Under the pieces are notes generated by a model that worked only from the letters and a program-made list of their open reading frames with translations, was not told the origin of the DNA and searched no databases. A DNA stretch of 64,000 bases from Akkermansia muciniphila (lineage in GTDB: Bacteria; Verrucomicrobiota; Verrucomicrobiia; Limisphaerales; BJHT01), in contig CAMAUZ010000032.1 of NCBI GenBank assembly GCA_945861535.1, positions 1-64,000 of the forward strand, read 5' to 3'. A program made the translations under genes and the position numbers. This document shows positions 26,804 through 37,136 of the stretch, piece after piece. Positions within the stretch are counted from its first letter, which is position 1, and every line of letters starts with the position of its first letter.

Positions 26804-26924
26804 GGAGCGCGGCTGTGTGCGGAGCACCAGCCGCAGCGCTCCGAAAACCGGACGGCGTCGGATTGATCGCAGCACGTCGGGAGATTGCGGCTGCTGCGGC
26901 TGGTCTGCGACACAGCCGCGCTCC
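26804..26924. repeat. palindrome of the GAGCGCGGCTGTGTGC family, copy 2
   Basis: GGAGCGCGGCTGTGTGCGGA is mirrored by CGACACAGCCGCGCTCC, with the inner AGCACCAGCCGCAGC / GCTGCGGCTGGT pair. It lies between the divergent metK and arsR-methyltransferase genes, separating their control regions. Confidence 0.9.
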
Positions 26925-27001
26925 GGGGCTGGGCGGGGATGCGCCCGATTAGTTCCGAACCATCCGTTGGTTGACTTACACACTGCGAATCATAGCTACA
27001 C

Positions 27002-27931
27002 ATGTCTGCCACTTTGAAACTACTCCGCGCGATGGCGGACCCGACGCGACTGCGCATTCTGGCGCTGTTGGAACGCGATGAGTTGTCGGTCAACGAACTG
27101 CAGGAAATCGCGAGCATGGGGCAGTCGCGTATCTCGACGCACCTGGGCTTGTTGCAGGACGCCGGGTTGGTGCAGTCGCGGCGCGACGGCAAGCGGGCTT
27201 TCTACAAACTTAGTTCCGGGACGGACGCGTCGTCGCGCGAGTCGGTGGCGTTGGCGGTGCGCGGCGCGAAGGAATTGCCGGAACACGCGGACGACCAGGT
27301 GAATTTGCGTCGCGTGCTGGCGCGTCGGCGTGAGCAGGCGCAGGTCTATTTCAACCAGGTGGCGGGGCGCTTTGATCGCAGCTATGGACCGGGGCGTTCG
27401 TGGCCGGCCTTCGGACAGTTGTTGCTGCGGTTGCTGCCGCCGATAGTCGTGGCGGACCTGGGGTCGGGCGAAGGGTTGCTGAGTGAGTTGCTGGCGCGGC
27501 GTTGCAAGAAAGTGATTGCGGTCGATAACTCGGAAAAGATGGTCGCCTTCGGGGCGAACAAGGCGAAGAAGAACGGCCTGAAGAATCTGGAGTTTCGCCT
27601 CGGCGATCTGGAGTCGCCCCCAATTGAGCCGCACAGTGTCGATCTGGTGGTGCTCAGTCAGGCGTTGCATCACGCGGAGAATCCGGCGCGGGCAATTGCG
27701 TCGGCACGGAAGCTGATTCGCCCCGGCGGACAGATCATGATTCTGGATTTGCAGAAGCACGGCTTCGAGAAGGCGCGCGAGCTATATGGGGATCGGTGGC
27801 TCGGTTTTGCGGAGAGTGATCTGCACCGATGGCTGGAGGAGGCGGGGTTCAAGAAGATCGAGATTTGCGTGGTGGCGCGGGAGGAACAGGAGCCGTTTTT
27901 CCAGACCATCCTTGCGGGCGGGTCGGTGTAG
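27002..27931 (+). CDS. ArsR-family regulator fused to a SAM-dependent methyltransferase
   Basis: 309 residues. Residues 1-85 are a winged helix of ArsR type (LRAMADPTRLRILALLERDE, ELSVNELQEIASMGQSRIS, HLGLLQDAGLVQSRRDGKRA). Residues about 115-300 are a class I methyltransferase with the AdoMet motif VVADLGSGEGLLSELL (about 150), LVVLSQALHHAENP and RPGGQIMILDL. Such fusions are known near methionine-cycle genes, and ArsR-type SahR regulators respond to S-adenosylhomocysteine. Being divergent from metK-ahcY, it is probably an AdoMet- or SAH-sensing regulator of that operon. Whether the methyltransferase half is active or only a sensor is open. Confidence 0.92.
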   Translation: MSATLKLLRAMADPTRLRILALLERDELSVNELQEIASMGQSRISTHLGLLQDAGLVQSRRDGKRAFYKLSSGTDASSRESVALAVRGAKELPEHADDQVNLRRVLARRREQAQVYFNQVAGRFDRSYGPGRSWPAFGQLLLRLLPPIVVADLGSGEGLLSELLARRCKKVIAVDNSEKMVAFGANKAKKNGLKNLEFRLGDLESPPIEPHSVDLVVLSQALHHAENPARAIASARKLIRPGGQIMILDLQKHGFEKARELYGDRWLGFAESDLHRWLEEAGFKKIEICVVAREEQEPFFQTILAGGSV

Positions 27932-27980
27932 GGGCGGTGCGGTAGCCGGGGACGGGAGGAAAGCGAAAACTGAATTTTTT

Positions 27981-28096
27981 TAACCACGGATTGACACGGA
28001 TGGGAACGGGGAATTTACCAAGCCGTGGTTCGCCCGGTGAGTGGAGGAGCAACAGTCGGTTTTTATCCGTGTCCATCCGTGTCCATCCGTGGTTGA
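27981..28096. repeat. palindromic repeat, ACCACGGATTGACACGGATG type, copy 1
   Basis: The arm TAACCACGGATTGACACGGA (27981) is mirrored by ATCCGTGTCCATCCGTGGTT (ending 28096). The right arm holds an extra direct repeat of GTCCATCCGT. A divergent copy is at 49274-49400. Confidence 0.85.
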
Positions 28097-28119
28097 ACAA
28101 TTCCGTCAGCCTTTTTTGG

Positions 28120-28157
28120 TAGCAAAGAAAAAGCCCGCAGGGGCGAGCCTGCGGGCT
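28120..28157 (-). terminator. intrinsic terminator after the twin metal-binding protein gene
   Basis: Minus-strand stem AGCCCGCAGG / CCTGCGGGCT followed by TTTTTCTTT, 29 bases past the stop. Confidence 0.85.
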
Positions 28158-28185
28158 GTGGGTTCGGGATGGGTTTCCCGGAAGA

Positions 28186-28713
28186 TTACTTGCCGGCCTT
28201 GCCGGTCAGGCCGGCCTTCTCGAGAGCGGCGAAGACGGCCTTCGGGCTGAAGTCGTCTCCGGTGACCGTGAAGGTTTCGGAGCCTTTTTCGGCGTTGTTG
28301 CCGGTCACGCCCTTGACGGACTTGAGCGCGTTGCTGACGGCCGTGACGCACTTGCCGCAGCACAGGTGCACGCCGGTGACTTTGAGGGTTTTCACCGCAC
28401 CGTCGGCAGCACCGGTGTTGGAGGCGACTTTGATGTCAGGATTCGAGCTGGTGCCGAAGTAGCCGGCCCCAACGAGGGCATCGACGGCCTTCTGGACGGT
28501 AGCGTTGTCGGCGGCGGTGATGGCGACGGTGCCGGCATCCTTGTCACAGGCGAGCTTGGCCCCGGCGACTTTGCCGGCGGCGGCCGCGACGCCCTTGACG
28601 CAACTGCCGCAGCAGAGGTGGACGTTGCTGAGTTTGGTGGTGACCTCGGCGGAAGCGCTGCTGGTGAGCGCCCAGACGAGAGCGGTCGTGAGGGAGAGAA
28701 GCTTCATTTTCAT
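28186..28713 (-). CDS. exported protein with two HMA-like domains bearing HLCCGxC motifs
   Basis: 175 residues with a signal peptide (1-22). Two ferredoxin-like repeats follow: residues 24-87, with HLCCGSCVKGV at 32-42, and residues 106-172, with HLCCGKCVTAV at 116-126. In classic heavy-metal-associated domains the binding loop is MxCxxC; here each loop has His-Leu-Cys-Cys-Gly-x-Cys, giving three cysteines and a histidine. The spacing, the following helix (VAAAAGKV, VSNALKSV) and the closing VDALVGAGYFG and AALEKAGLTG match the HMA fold. It probably binds copper or another soft metal outside the cytoplasm. No transporter gene is nearby. Confidence 0.8.
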   Translation of the reverse strand: MKMKLLSLTTALVWALTSSASAEVTTKLSNVHLCCGSCVKGVAAAAGKVAGAKLACDKDAGTVAITAADNATVQKAVDALVGAGYFGTSSNPDIKVASNTGAADGAVKTLKVTGVHLCCGKCVTAVSNALKSVKGVTGNNAEKGSETFTVTGDDFSPKAVFAALEKAGLTGKAGK

Positions 28714-28809
28714 GGGCTGATTTTTCGGTGTTTGCGTTGTGTTTTCTCAGTTTGCTTCCGACTCACATGAGTCGATCGCGCTGTAGGACCGAGTGAGCGG
28801 GCGGCATGT

Positions 28810-29355
28810 TCATTCGCCCTTGCTGGCGAACTGATCGGCCTTGTCTTTGAACAGGATGTTGAAGGTGGTCATCGTGCCGTAGCAGCGGGAGATGTATTGC
28901 TGCATCTCAATTTTCTCGGCGTCGGAGAGTTTCTCGTGGCCGTTAATCTTCTGTTCCAGCACGCGGAGGTTGTTGCGCATCATCACGATCTTGTGGAAGA
29001 AAACCTCAATGGGTACCTCTTTGGTCGCGAGCGTGGGATCGGCCGGGTGCAGCACAAGTCGCCCGCCATGATAGCGCGGGGCGAGGGGCGTGCTGAGGTC
29101 GTCGGGCAGGGCCAGGTCGAGCACGGCGATGGTGGCGGCCACGGTCTGGTCGATGAGGCGGGCGAGGGGAATCTCGAGGCCGGTGAGGGCCGCCTGGGCT
29201 TCGGCGGGGACGAGGCCGCTGACGACGGGTTCGATGACGCGCACGGCGTCGTTGAAGCGGATTTCCGCGGTGAGCTCGGAGATGGTTTTGACGGTGCCGA
29301 GTCCGTATTGCGGATGGCGGACATTCATGCCGACGTGCAGGGCTTCGAGTTTCAT
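28810..29355 (-). CDS. unknown protein with N-terminal Tudor/KOW-like segment
   Basis: 181 residues, no signal peptide. The start MKLEALHVGMNVRHPQYGLG with VKTISELTAEIRFNDAVR resembles the small SH3-like (Tudor/KOW) module found at the end of UvrD helicases and in CarD-type proteins. The remainder is helical, with FFHKIVMMRNNLRVLEQKIN and a possible coiled coil around DAEKIEMQQYI. I do not recognise the full-length family. It stands alone, 96 bp upstream of the metal-binding protein gene on the same strand. Confidence 0.7.
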   Translation of the reverse strand: MKLEALHVGMNVRHPQYGLGTVKTISELTAEIRFNDAVRVIEPVVSGLVPAEAQAALTGLEIPLARLIDQTVAATIAVLDLALPDDLSTPLAPRYHGGRLVLHPADPTLATKEVPIEVFFHKIVMMRNNLRVLEQKINGHEKLSDAEKIEMQQYISRCYGTMTTFNILFKDKADQFASKGE

Positions 29356-29722
29356 GGCGGTCAGGTTAAGCGGTTGCGGTGAGTGGGTTCAACTTATTAC
29401 CCGTTTGCGCGCGGCTTCGAGCGGGCGTCGCCGCGAGTCTTGGTAGGAGACGACGTTTGGAGGCTTTAACTTCCTTTTGTCCAGCCAGCCCCGAGCGGGG
29501 GAAAAGTTCGCGTTTGCCCAGAAACGGTCCCCCTCATTTCGGCGGGCTTGGAATGCCGAGCGCAGCTGCCGGAAGCAGCGCCCGCCGGGCGTTCCCGCGG
29601 TGGGTGATTAAATGGTGCCAGGCGCCTTGCGCTGTGCGCCGCTCGGGGTGGCGGAGTTGGTCGATAGCTAGCTGGATTAGGAGGTAGTCTCGCCACACTC
29701 GCTACCCATAGGATGCGGCGTT
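29356..29722. other. intergenic stretch without recognised content
   Basis: 367 bases between the unknown protein gene and fbaB. I see no gene, no clear palindrome and no terminator here. Confidence 0.6.
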
Positions 29723-30787
29723 CTAGGCTACGGTGACTTCCTGGCTCAGATAGACATCTTGGATCGCGTTGAGCAAGGCGATGCCTTCCTTTAGCGGTCG
29801 CTGGAAGGCCTTGCGGCCGGAGATCAATCCCATGCCGCCGGCACGTTTGTTGATGACGGCGGTGGCGACGGCCTGAGCCAGGTCACCGGCACCTTTGGAT
29901 TCGCCACCGCTGTTGATCAGGCCGGCGCGCCCCATGTAGCAGTTGGCAACCTGATACCGGCAGAGGTCAATCGGATGATCGCTGGTCAGTTCGGTATAGA
30001 TGCGTTCGTCGAGTTTGCCGTAGCTCGAACTGCCCGTGTTCAGGGCTTTGAAGCCACCGTTATTCTCGGGGAGCTTCTGTTTGATGATGTCCGCCTGAAT
30101 GGTGACGCCGAGATGGTTGGCCTGGCCGGTGAGATCGGCGGAGACATGATAGTCCTTGTCGGACTTGAAGGCGCTGTTGCGCAGGTAACACCAGAGTACC
30201 GTGGCCAGTCCGTGTTCGTGCGCGAGCGCGAAAGCTTCGGCTACCTCGACAATCTGGCGGGTGCTGTGGTCGGAGCCGAAATAGACCGTCGCACCCACCG
30301 CGGTCGCGCCCATGTCCACGGCCTGTTTGATGGTGCCGAACATGATCTGGTCGGCCTTGTTTGGATAGGTCAGCAGTTCGTTGTGATTGATTTTCACCAG
30401 GAAGGGAATGCGGTGCGCATACTTGCGGGCGACCGCTCCGAGTACGCCGTAGGTCGAGGCGACGGCGTTGCAGCCGCCCTCGATGGCCAGACGCACGATG
30501 TTCTCGGGATCAAAGTAGTCTGGATTTTTGGCAAAGCTCGCGCCGCCGGAGTGTTCGATGCCCTGGTCCACCGGGAGAATCGAGAGATAGCCAGTGCCCG
30601 CCAGACGACCATGACTCAAGAGTCGCTGTAGGTTGCCAAGCACGCGGTTGTTGCGGTCGGAGGGGACGAAGAGACGATCCACCGCGTCGGGACCGGGGAC
30701 GTGAAGCCGGCTCTTGGAAATCTTGGGTGTGTGGTAGTTGAGAAGATAGTCGGCTTGGTCGCCGAGGAGTTGGGCAATGGGTGTCAT
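29723..30787 (-). CDS. fbaB: class I fructose-bisphosphate aldolase (DhnA/FbaB type)
   Basis: 354 residues. Landmarks: [62 protein letters not shown], the likely Schiff-base lysine region [11 protein letters not shown], and the C-terminal phosphate-binding [12 protein letters not shown] and [15 protein letters not shown]. It would cleave or form fructose 1,6-bisphosphate in glycolysis and gluconeogenesis through a lysine Schiff base, unlike the zinc-dependent class II enzymes. It lies downstream of atpC but behind a strong terminator, so it should have its own promoter. Confidence 0.94.
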   Translation of the reverse strand: MTPIAQLLGDQADYLLNYHTPKISKSRLHVPGPDAVDRLFVPSDRNNRVLGNLQRLLSHGRLAGTGYLSILPVDQGIEHSGGASFAKNPDYFDPENIVRLAIEGGCNAVASTYGVLGAVARKYAHRIPFLVKINHNELLTYPNKADQIMFGTIKQAVDMGATAVGATVYFGSDHSTRQIVEVAEAFALAHEHGLATVLWCYLRNSAFKSDKDYHVSADLTGQANHLGVTIQADIIKQKLPENNGGFKALNTGSSSYGKLDERIYTELTSDHPIDLCRYQVANCYMGRAGLINSGGESKGAGDLAQAVATAVINKRAGGMGLISGRKAFQRPLKEGIALLNAIQDVYLSQEVTVA

Positions 30788-30937
30788 GCTAAGGTCAATT
30801 TCGGAGTGAGTCGGAGTTCAGAGTTTCAAGACGCCGCCGGGCAAGCCGTACAACTGGCAGCGCGGGCAAGACGTTTGACGGAGTTGGTCCCGGTGTCAAA
30901 CAAAGCCTGCGGCCACCCGGATGGCGGGCTTCCATCC

Positions 30938-30970
30938 AAACAAAAACGGCAGTTCCTAGCGGAACTGCCG
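30938..30970 (-). terminator. intrinsic terminator of the ATP synthase operon
   Basis: Minus-strand stem CGGCAGTTCC / GGAACTGCCG with loop GCTA, followed by TTTTTGTTT, 24 bases past the atpC stop. Confidence 0.87.
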
Positions 30971-30993
30971 TGTTGAAAATGAGCGAACTGCCG

Positions 30994-31401
30994 TTAGCGG
31001 TTCTTTCGGCGCTTGACGTTAAGTTGCGCCAGCGAATGTGAGAGGGCGGCGGTTACGGAAGCGGTCTCTTCGTCGCTGAGCTTCTCGGAGAGGCGGGCTT
31101 CGGCGCGTTTGCGGGCTTCCTCCGCGCGGGCTTCGTCGATGTCATCGGCCTTCATCGCCATGTCGGTCATGACCGCGACGCGATCACCGGTGATCTCGAC
31201 AAACCCTTCGCCAATGGCGAGGAAATGGTCCTGCCCACCCTTGCGGACAACCAGCTCACCGGACACTATCTGGGTCATCAGCGGGATGTGCATCGGATAG
31301 ATGCCCATCTCGCCTTCGCTGCCGGGGATAGTCACCATGTCCACGTCCTCGGAGTATATTTTCGCCTCCGGGGTGACGATTTCGAGTTTCAAAGTTGCCA
31401 T
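30994..31401 (-). CDS. atpC: ATP synthase F1 subunit epsilon
   Basis: 135 residues. The N-terminal beta-sandwich shows KLEIVTPEAKIYSEDVDMV, GSEGEMGIYPMHIPLMTQI and FLAIGEGFVEITGDRVAVMT; the C-terminal helical hairpin follows (ARAEEARKRAEARLSEKL). Epsilon connects the rotor to F1 and can inhibit ATP hydrolysis. It is the last gene of the operon but is separated from atpD by the hicBA pair, only 3 bases after hicA. Its expression therefore depends on read-through of the toxin-antitoxin genes or on a promoter within them. Confidence 0.95.
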   Translation of the reverse strand: MATLKLEIVTPEAKIYSEDVDMVTIPGSEGEMGIYPMHIPLMTQIVSGELVVRKGGQDHFLAIGEGFVEITGDRVAVMTDMAMKADDIDEARAEEARKRAEARLSEKLSDEETASVTAALSHSLAQLNVKRRKNR

Positions 31402-31404
31402 GGT

Positions 31405-31611
31405 CTAAAGGTCTTGTTCGGTCAGTCCAGCGACTTTCATTTGGTACTTCAGCAAGCCGAGCTTCAAAGGTTTGTTCCCGTGGACAGGAACCGAGATCCG
31501 CTCAATTCGTCCGGCTTTGACGAATATATGATGGCTGCCGTTAATTCGTCTGAGTTCCCAGCCACGCCGCTCCAGCAGCCGGATGAACTCTTTGCCAGAG
31601 ACTTGTTTCAC
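31405..31611 (-). CDS. hicA: HicA-type mRNA interferase toxin
   Basis: 68 residues. A complete HicA double-stranded-RNA-binding-like fold: KQVSGKEFIRLLERRGWELR, the catalytic histidine in INGSHHIFVKAG, ISVPVHGNKPLKLGLLKYQM and a final helix. HicA cleaves mRNA and is neutralised by HicB. The start is GTG and overlaps the hicB stop in a GTGA, so translation is coupled. It is inside the ATP synthase operon, just before atpC. Confidence 0.93.
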   Translation of the reverse strand: MKQVSGKEFIRLLERRGWELRRINGSHHIFVKAGRIERISVPVHGNKPLKLGLLKYQMKVAGLTEQDL

Positions 31612-31811
31612 ACCGCAATTTCCATGATGCGGGTCTGCGGCGACTGCACAATCGTTTCCATGTCCACGGACAGGCAGCCTTCCACGGCTTCGTAGATGTT
31701 CTTCAACAACTCTTCAAACGTATCGCCCTGGGTGGCACAACCGGGTATGCCCGGAATCTCGGCCCAGTAGCCACCCTCTTCCGCTTCGTGAATGACGGCT
31801 TTCAATTTCAT
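31608..31811 (-). CDS. hicB: HicB-type antitoxin
   Basis: 67 residues: LKAVIHEAEEGGYWAEIPGI, PGCATQGDTFEELLKNIYEA, then a short C-terminal tail. This is the partial RNase H-like antitoxin domain of HicB. No separate C-terminal DNA-binding domain is visible, so it is a short HicB whose autoregulation may be weak or absent. Order is antitoxin first, toxin second. It starts 38 bases after the atpD stop. Confidence 0.92.
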   Translation of the reverse strand: MKLKAVIHEAEEGGYWAEIPGIPGCATQGDTFEELLKNIYEAVEGCLSVDMETIVQSPQTRIMEIAV

Positions 31812-31849
31812 GAGTGGAGCCTAAGTCGCGCACGCCGGATGGACAAAGA

Positions 31850-33313
<1,464 letters not shown>

Positions 33314-34192
33314 TTAACCCAACGCCATCGCGGCGGTGGTGATTTCCAAAAGTTCCTTCGTGATGTTCGCCTGCCGCAGCTTGTTATACTCCAGCGTCAG
33401 GTCCTTGATGATCTGCTTGGCGTTGTCCGTCGCGTTTTTCATCGCGACCATCCGCGCCGACTGCTCGGAGGCCTTTGCTTCCTGGAGAAACTGGAAGACC
33501 TGATAATTCAGATAGTGTGGGAGCAAATTACCCAGCACCGTGGCCGCCCCTGGCTCGAAGAGATATTCGTGCGTGGACTCGTCCAGCTTTTTGCCGGCGC
33601 CCTCACCATCCAAGCCTGCTTCCAAAGCGGTAATTTCACCCAGTGGCAGAAATTGCCGGACTTCCGGCTTCTGCACGAGAGTAGAGATGAAGTTGGTGTA
33701 AACCACATCCACGCGGTCCACCTTGCCGTCTAGAAATAACTGCTGCGCAAACTTGGAGATCGCCCGCGCTTCCGCGAACTGCGGCGTGTCTTTGTAGCTG
33801 AACTCGGCGCCGAGATCGCGCTTGGTGCGGGCCACCCATTGCGCGCCCTTCTTGCCGGCGCAGATGAAGACGCAGGTGTCTTTATCGAAGCGAGCAGCCT
33901 CCCGGAGTAAGTTGGTGTTCAGCGCCCCGCACAGACCTTTGTCCGACGAAATAATGATGATCGCGCGACGTTTGACCGGGCGCTGTTCCATCAAGGGATG
34001 ACTGAACTCACCGGCCCCTGCGGTCGCGGCGGCCAGAACCTCGTTCATCAAGGACGCATAAGGACGCCCGGCCAACGCCGCCAACTGCGCCTTGCGCATC
34101 TTGGCCGACGCCACCATCTGCATCGCCTTGGTGATCTGGGCGGTGTTCTTGACCGACTTGATGCGTCGGCGGATGTCGCGTGTGCTGGGCAT
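33314..34192 (-). CDS. atpG: ATP synthase F1 subunit gamma
   Basis: 292 residues. The coiled-coil N-terminus is MPSTRDIRRRIKSVKNTAQI with TKAMQMVASAKMRKAQ, DKGLCGALNTNLLREA follows, and the C-terminal helix (MKNATDNAKQIIKDLTLEYN) completes the shaft. It is the rotating central stalk. It sits between atpA (45 bp) and atpD (12 bp). Confidence 0.97.
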   Translation of the reverse strand: MPSTRDIRRRIKSVKNTAQITKAMQMVASAKMRKAQLAALAGRPYASLMNEVLAAATAGAGEFSHPLMEQRPVKRRAIIIISSDKGLCGALNTNLLREAARFDKDTCVFICAGKKGAQWVARTKRDLGAEFSYKDTPQFAEARAISKFAQQLFLDGKVDRVDVVYTNFISTLVQKPEVRQFLPLGEITALEAGLDGEGAGKKLDESTHEYLFEPGAATVLGNLLPHYLNYQVFQFLQEAKASEQSARMVAMKNATDNAKQIIKDLTLEYNKLRQANITKELLEITTAAMALG

Positions 34193-34237
34193 TGTGACTT
34201 AGAGTCTTGAGGTCACTGCTGGTGACTTCCAAGCTGC

Positions 34238-35770
34238 TTACCGGTAGCTTTGCTTGAATTCCGCCGTCGCCGCCTTCAGCTCCGCCGCCAGGGCGTCATT
34301 AATGGCCCCTTCGACGCGGACCTTGTCGAGCACGGCGGCTTTGCGGGTGCTCAGGAAGTCAGAGAACTTGATCTGCCAGTCCTTGATCTTATCCACCGCG
34401 ACGTCGTCGAGGAGGTTGTTCTGCATCGCCCAGAGGACGGTAGCCTGGGTTTCGACGGGCAAGGGATTGAACTGAGTCTGCTTGAAGAGTTCGACGATCC
34501 GCTTGCCACGTTCGAGCGTGGCCTGGGTCTTGGCATCGAGATCGGAACCGAACTGGGCGAACGCCGCCAGTTCACGATATTGCGCCAGTTCAAGTTTGAT
34601 CTTACCAGCGACTTGTTTCATCGCCTTGATCTGCGCGGCGGAACCGACGCGTGACACCGAGAGACCGACTGAGATGGCGGGTCGGATGCCCTGATAGAAG
34701 AGGTCGGTTTCCAGATAGATCTGTCCGTCCGTAATCGAGATGACGTTGGTAGGAATGTAGGCCGAAACGTCGCCCGCCTGAGTTTCGATGATCGGCAGTG
34801 CAGTGAGGGAACCATTACCGCTGGTCTCGTTCACCCGAGCGCTGCGTTCGAGCAGACGGCTGTGGAGATAGAACACGTCACCGGGATACGCTTCGCGCCC
34901 CGACGGACGTTTCAGCACCAAGGAGACCTGCCGGTAGGCGACAGCCTGCTTGGAGAGATCGTCAAAAATAATCAGCGCATCCATGCCGTTATCCATGAAC
35001 CACTCGCCCATCGCCGCACCGGAGAAGGGGGAGAGATACTGATTGGCGGCGGAATCCGACGCGCCTGCCGCGACGACGATGGTGTCTTCCAACGCGCCCG
35101 CCTTGTCGAGTTCGGCGATTACACGCGCGATGTTCGACTGCTTCTGACCGACGGCGACGTAGATGTTATAGACCGGGCGGAATTTCTTATCGCCCGAGGC
35201 GCGGCCGACTTTGTTCATGCGCGCCTGATTGATCATGGTGTCCACGCCGATGGTGGTCTTGCCCGTCGAACGGTCACCAATGATTAGTTCACGTTGGCCG
35301 CGGCCGACGGGGATCATCGCGTCGATGGCCATGATGCCGGTCTGCAGCGGCTGGCTCACCGATTTGCGCTTCACGATGCCGGGCGCGATTTTTTCCACCG
35401 GATAAAACACGTCCGACTTGACCGGCCCCTTGCCGTCAAGCGGGCGGCCGAGCACATCGACCACGCGGCCGAGCAGGCCCTTGCCCACGGGCACGGAGAG
35501 CAGCTTACCAGTGGTGCGCACCTCGGTGCCCTCGCGCACGCCGAGATAGTCACCCAGGATGATGGCACCGACCTCGGTTTCTTCGAGGTTCAGTGCGAGG
35601 CCGATGACGCCGTTGCCGAAGTCGAGCATCTCGTTCGCCATGGCGTCGGAGAGACCTTCGATCTTGGCGACGCCGTCGGAGCACTCGCGAACGATGCCGA
35701 CGTTTTGCTTCTGCACCGACGTCTTGACGCCGGCAATCTGGGCTTCGATTTCCTGAAGGATGGAGCTCAT
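34238..35770 (-). CDS. atpA: ATP synthase F1 subunit alpha
   Basis: 510 residues. Nucleotide-binding loop [35 protein letters not shown], and the family signature [17 protein letters not shown]. It provides the non-catalytic nucleotide sites of F1. Length is normal. Confidence 0.98.
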   Translation of the reverse strand: MSSILQEIEAQIAGVKTSVQKQNVGIVRECSDGVAKIEGLSDAMANEMLDFGNGVIGLALNLEETEVGAIILGDYLGVREGTEVRTTGKLLSVPVGKGLLGRVVDVLGRPLDGKGPVKSDVFYPVEKIAPGIVKRKSVSQPLQTGIMAIDAMIPVGRGQRELIIGDRSTGKTTIGVDTMINQARMNKVGRASGDKKFRPVYNIYVAVGQKQSNIARVIAELDKAGALEDTIVVAAGASDSAANQYLSPFSGAAMGEWFMDNGMDALIIFDDLSKQAVAYRQVSLVLKRPSGREAYPGDVFYLHSRLLERSARVNETSGNGSLTALPIIETQAGDVSAYIPTNVISITDGQIYLETDLFYQGIRPAISVGLSVSRVGSAAQIKAMKQVAGKIKLELAQYRELAAFAQFGSDLDAKTQATLERGKRIVELFKQTQFNPLPVETQATVLWAMQNNLLDDVAVDKIKDWQIKFSDFLSTRKAAVLDKVRVEGAINDALAAELKAATAEFKQSYR

Positions 35771-35817
35771 GTCTGAAAAACGCTGGGTTAAGAAAGAGAC
35801 TGGTTAAAAGGCGCTGG

Positions 35818-36210
35818 TTACAAACTCTCCGCCAGAGCGGTGAGGCGGGCGGCCACACTGCCATCATACACGTCACTGCCCACCTTGACGCGCAGCCCGC
35901 CGACGAGGGCGGGGTTCTGCAAAAACTGAATGTTCAATCCGGCGCCGTAACGCTGGGTAAGATTGGCGACCACGCCGGCCTGCACGGAAGGAACCAAGGA
36001 CACCGCACTCTCGACGGTCGCAGAGCGCCGCGCGACTTCGAGCCGCACGAGCCGCTGAAAATGCTGGAGAATGGCGACGTAGCCGCGGGGCTTCAGGGCG
36101 ATAACCTGAGTGACAGTCTGCCGCACGCGGGCTTCGTCGAGCGCACTATTGTTGACACAGCTCTGGAACAGCGCTTTGCCGTCACGGCGGGCTTGTTTGC
36201 CAATCTTCAT
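35818..36210 (-). CDS. atpH: ATP synthase F1 subunit delta (short form)
   Basis: 130 residues, where about 180 is usual. The C-terminal part is standard (VESAVSLVPSVQAGVVANLT, ALVGGLRVKVGSDVYDGSVA). The N-terminal helical domain that binds the top of F1 is only about 60 residues and starts KIGKQARRDGKALFQSC. The operon position between atpF and atpA fixes the identity. The short form looks genuine: no frameshift is visible and the start lies 32 bases after atpF. Confidence 0.88.
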   Translation of the reverse strand: MKIGKQARRDGKALFQSCVNNSALDEARVRQTVTQVIALKPRGYVAILQHFQRLVRLEVARRSATVESAVSLVPSVQAGVVANLTQRYGAGLNIQFLQNPALVGGLRVKVGSDVYDGSVAARLTALAESL

Positions 36211-36242
36211 GCGGGATGCGGGAGGTGACTAAGTAGCTTCGC

Positions 36243-36794
36243 TCAGGCGGCAAGTTGCTTGCTGGTGTCTTCTGCCAGCTTGTTGTGCTGGTCGAGGGTG
36301 AGGATGTTGCCGGTCGCATTTCGGCTGGCCGCGACCACCAATCGGCCGAATTCCTTGCGCAACTCACCCTTCAAGCGCACCAACTCCGCGTCACCGGCCT
36401 CGCGTGCTTTGGCGATGATGTTTGAGGCATCGGCGATCGCCTTCTGGCGTTCGATCTCGCCAACTTTGGCGGCGGCGGCGCGGGATTCCTCGATGATCTT
36501 GTTCGCCTGCAAACTGGCCTGACTGATGATTTCCTGCGCCTTGACCTGGGCGTTGGCGAGTTCCGCCTTGATCTTCTCAGCGTTGGCCAAGCCTTCGGCG
36601 ATCTTGGTGCGGCGCTCTTCGAGCACCTGCAGAATGGGATCGTAGGCGAACTTCTTCAGGAGGAACGCGACGATGCAAAAGCTGATGACCTGCGAAACGA
36701 ACAACTGGCTGTTGAACCCGAACGTTTCGCCGGTGCTCCGGGCGATGTCCGCCAAGCCGCCCCCGCCCGCCGCGAAGAAAAGATGCTGGTTCAT
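36243..36794 (-). CDS. atpF: ATP synthase F0 subunit b
   Basis: 183 residues. One membrane segment (about 30-50, LFVSQVISFCIVAFLLKKFA), then YDPILQVLEERRTKIAEGLA and a long Ala/Glu/Lys coiled coil. This forms the peripheral stalk. ATG 36794 (MNQHLFFAAGGGG) is chosen over an upstream start because the upstream residues are not protein-like. The N-terminus has a Gly-rich stretch before the membrane helix. Confidence 0.94.
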   Translation of the reverse strand: MNQHLFFAAGGGGLADIARSTGETFGFNSQLFVSQVISFCIVAFLLKKFAYDPILQVLEERRTKIAEGLANAEKIKAELANAQVKAQEIISQASLQANKIIEESRAAAAKVGEIERQKAIADASNIIAKAREAGDAELVRLKGELRKEFGRLVVAASRNATGNILTLDQHNKLAEDTSKQLAA

Positions 36795-36854
36795 ATTCCG
36801 AATTCCGAAAAATTGAGCGGATGCGGGGCCGAAACCCCGCATCCAGATGAACGG

Positions 36855-37067
36855 TTACTTCGCCAGGAAGATGGCGAAAAACACGATGCCTTCAGCGAAG
36901 GCGGTGCTCAGGATCGCCTGGACCAGAATCTTCGTGGCGGCGCCGGGATTGCGCCCGACCGCTTCCGAAGCCTTCATACCAATCATCCCTACGCCGATCG
37001 CAGCGCCAGCAGCAGCCGCAGCGACGTGGAGATTACCACTCATTTCAGCCAACATGGGCATCAACAT
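36855..37067 (-). CDS. atpE: ATP synthase F0 subunit c
   Basis: 70 residues forming two membrane helices. Helix 1 is AAAAAGAAIGVGMIGMKASE, the polar loop is AVGRNPGAATK, and helix 2 carries the ion-binding Glu in STAFAEGIVFFAIFL. The position after that Glu is Gly, not the Ser/Thr of sodium-binding rings, so a proton-driven enzyme is more likely. An AAAGG Shine-Dalgarno-like box lies upstream of ATG 37067. Confidence 0.96.
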   Translation of the reverse strand: MLMPMLAEMSGNLHVAAAAAGAAIGVGMIGMKASEAVGRNPGAATKILVQAILSTAFAEGIVFFAIFLAK

Positions 37068-37136
37068 ATTTCTTACCTTTCTGTGTGTTACTCGACGACC
37101 CCCGCAGTCATGCCACGGTCAGATCGCCAAAATTTA

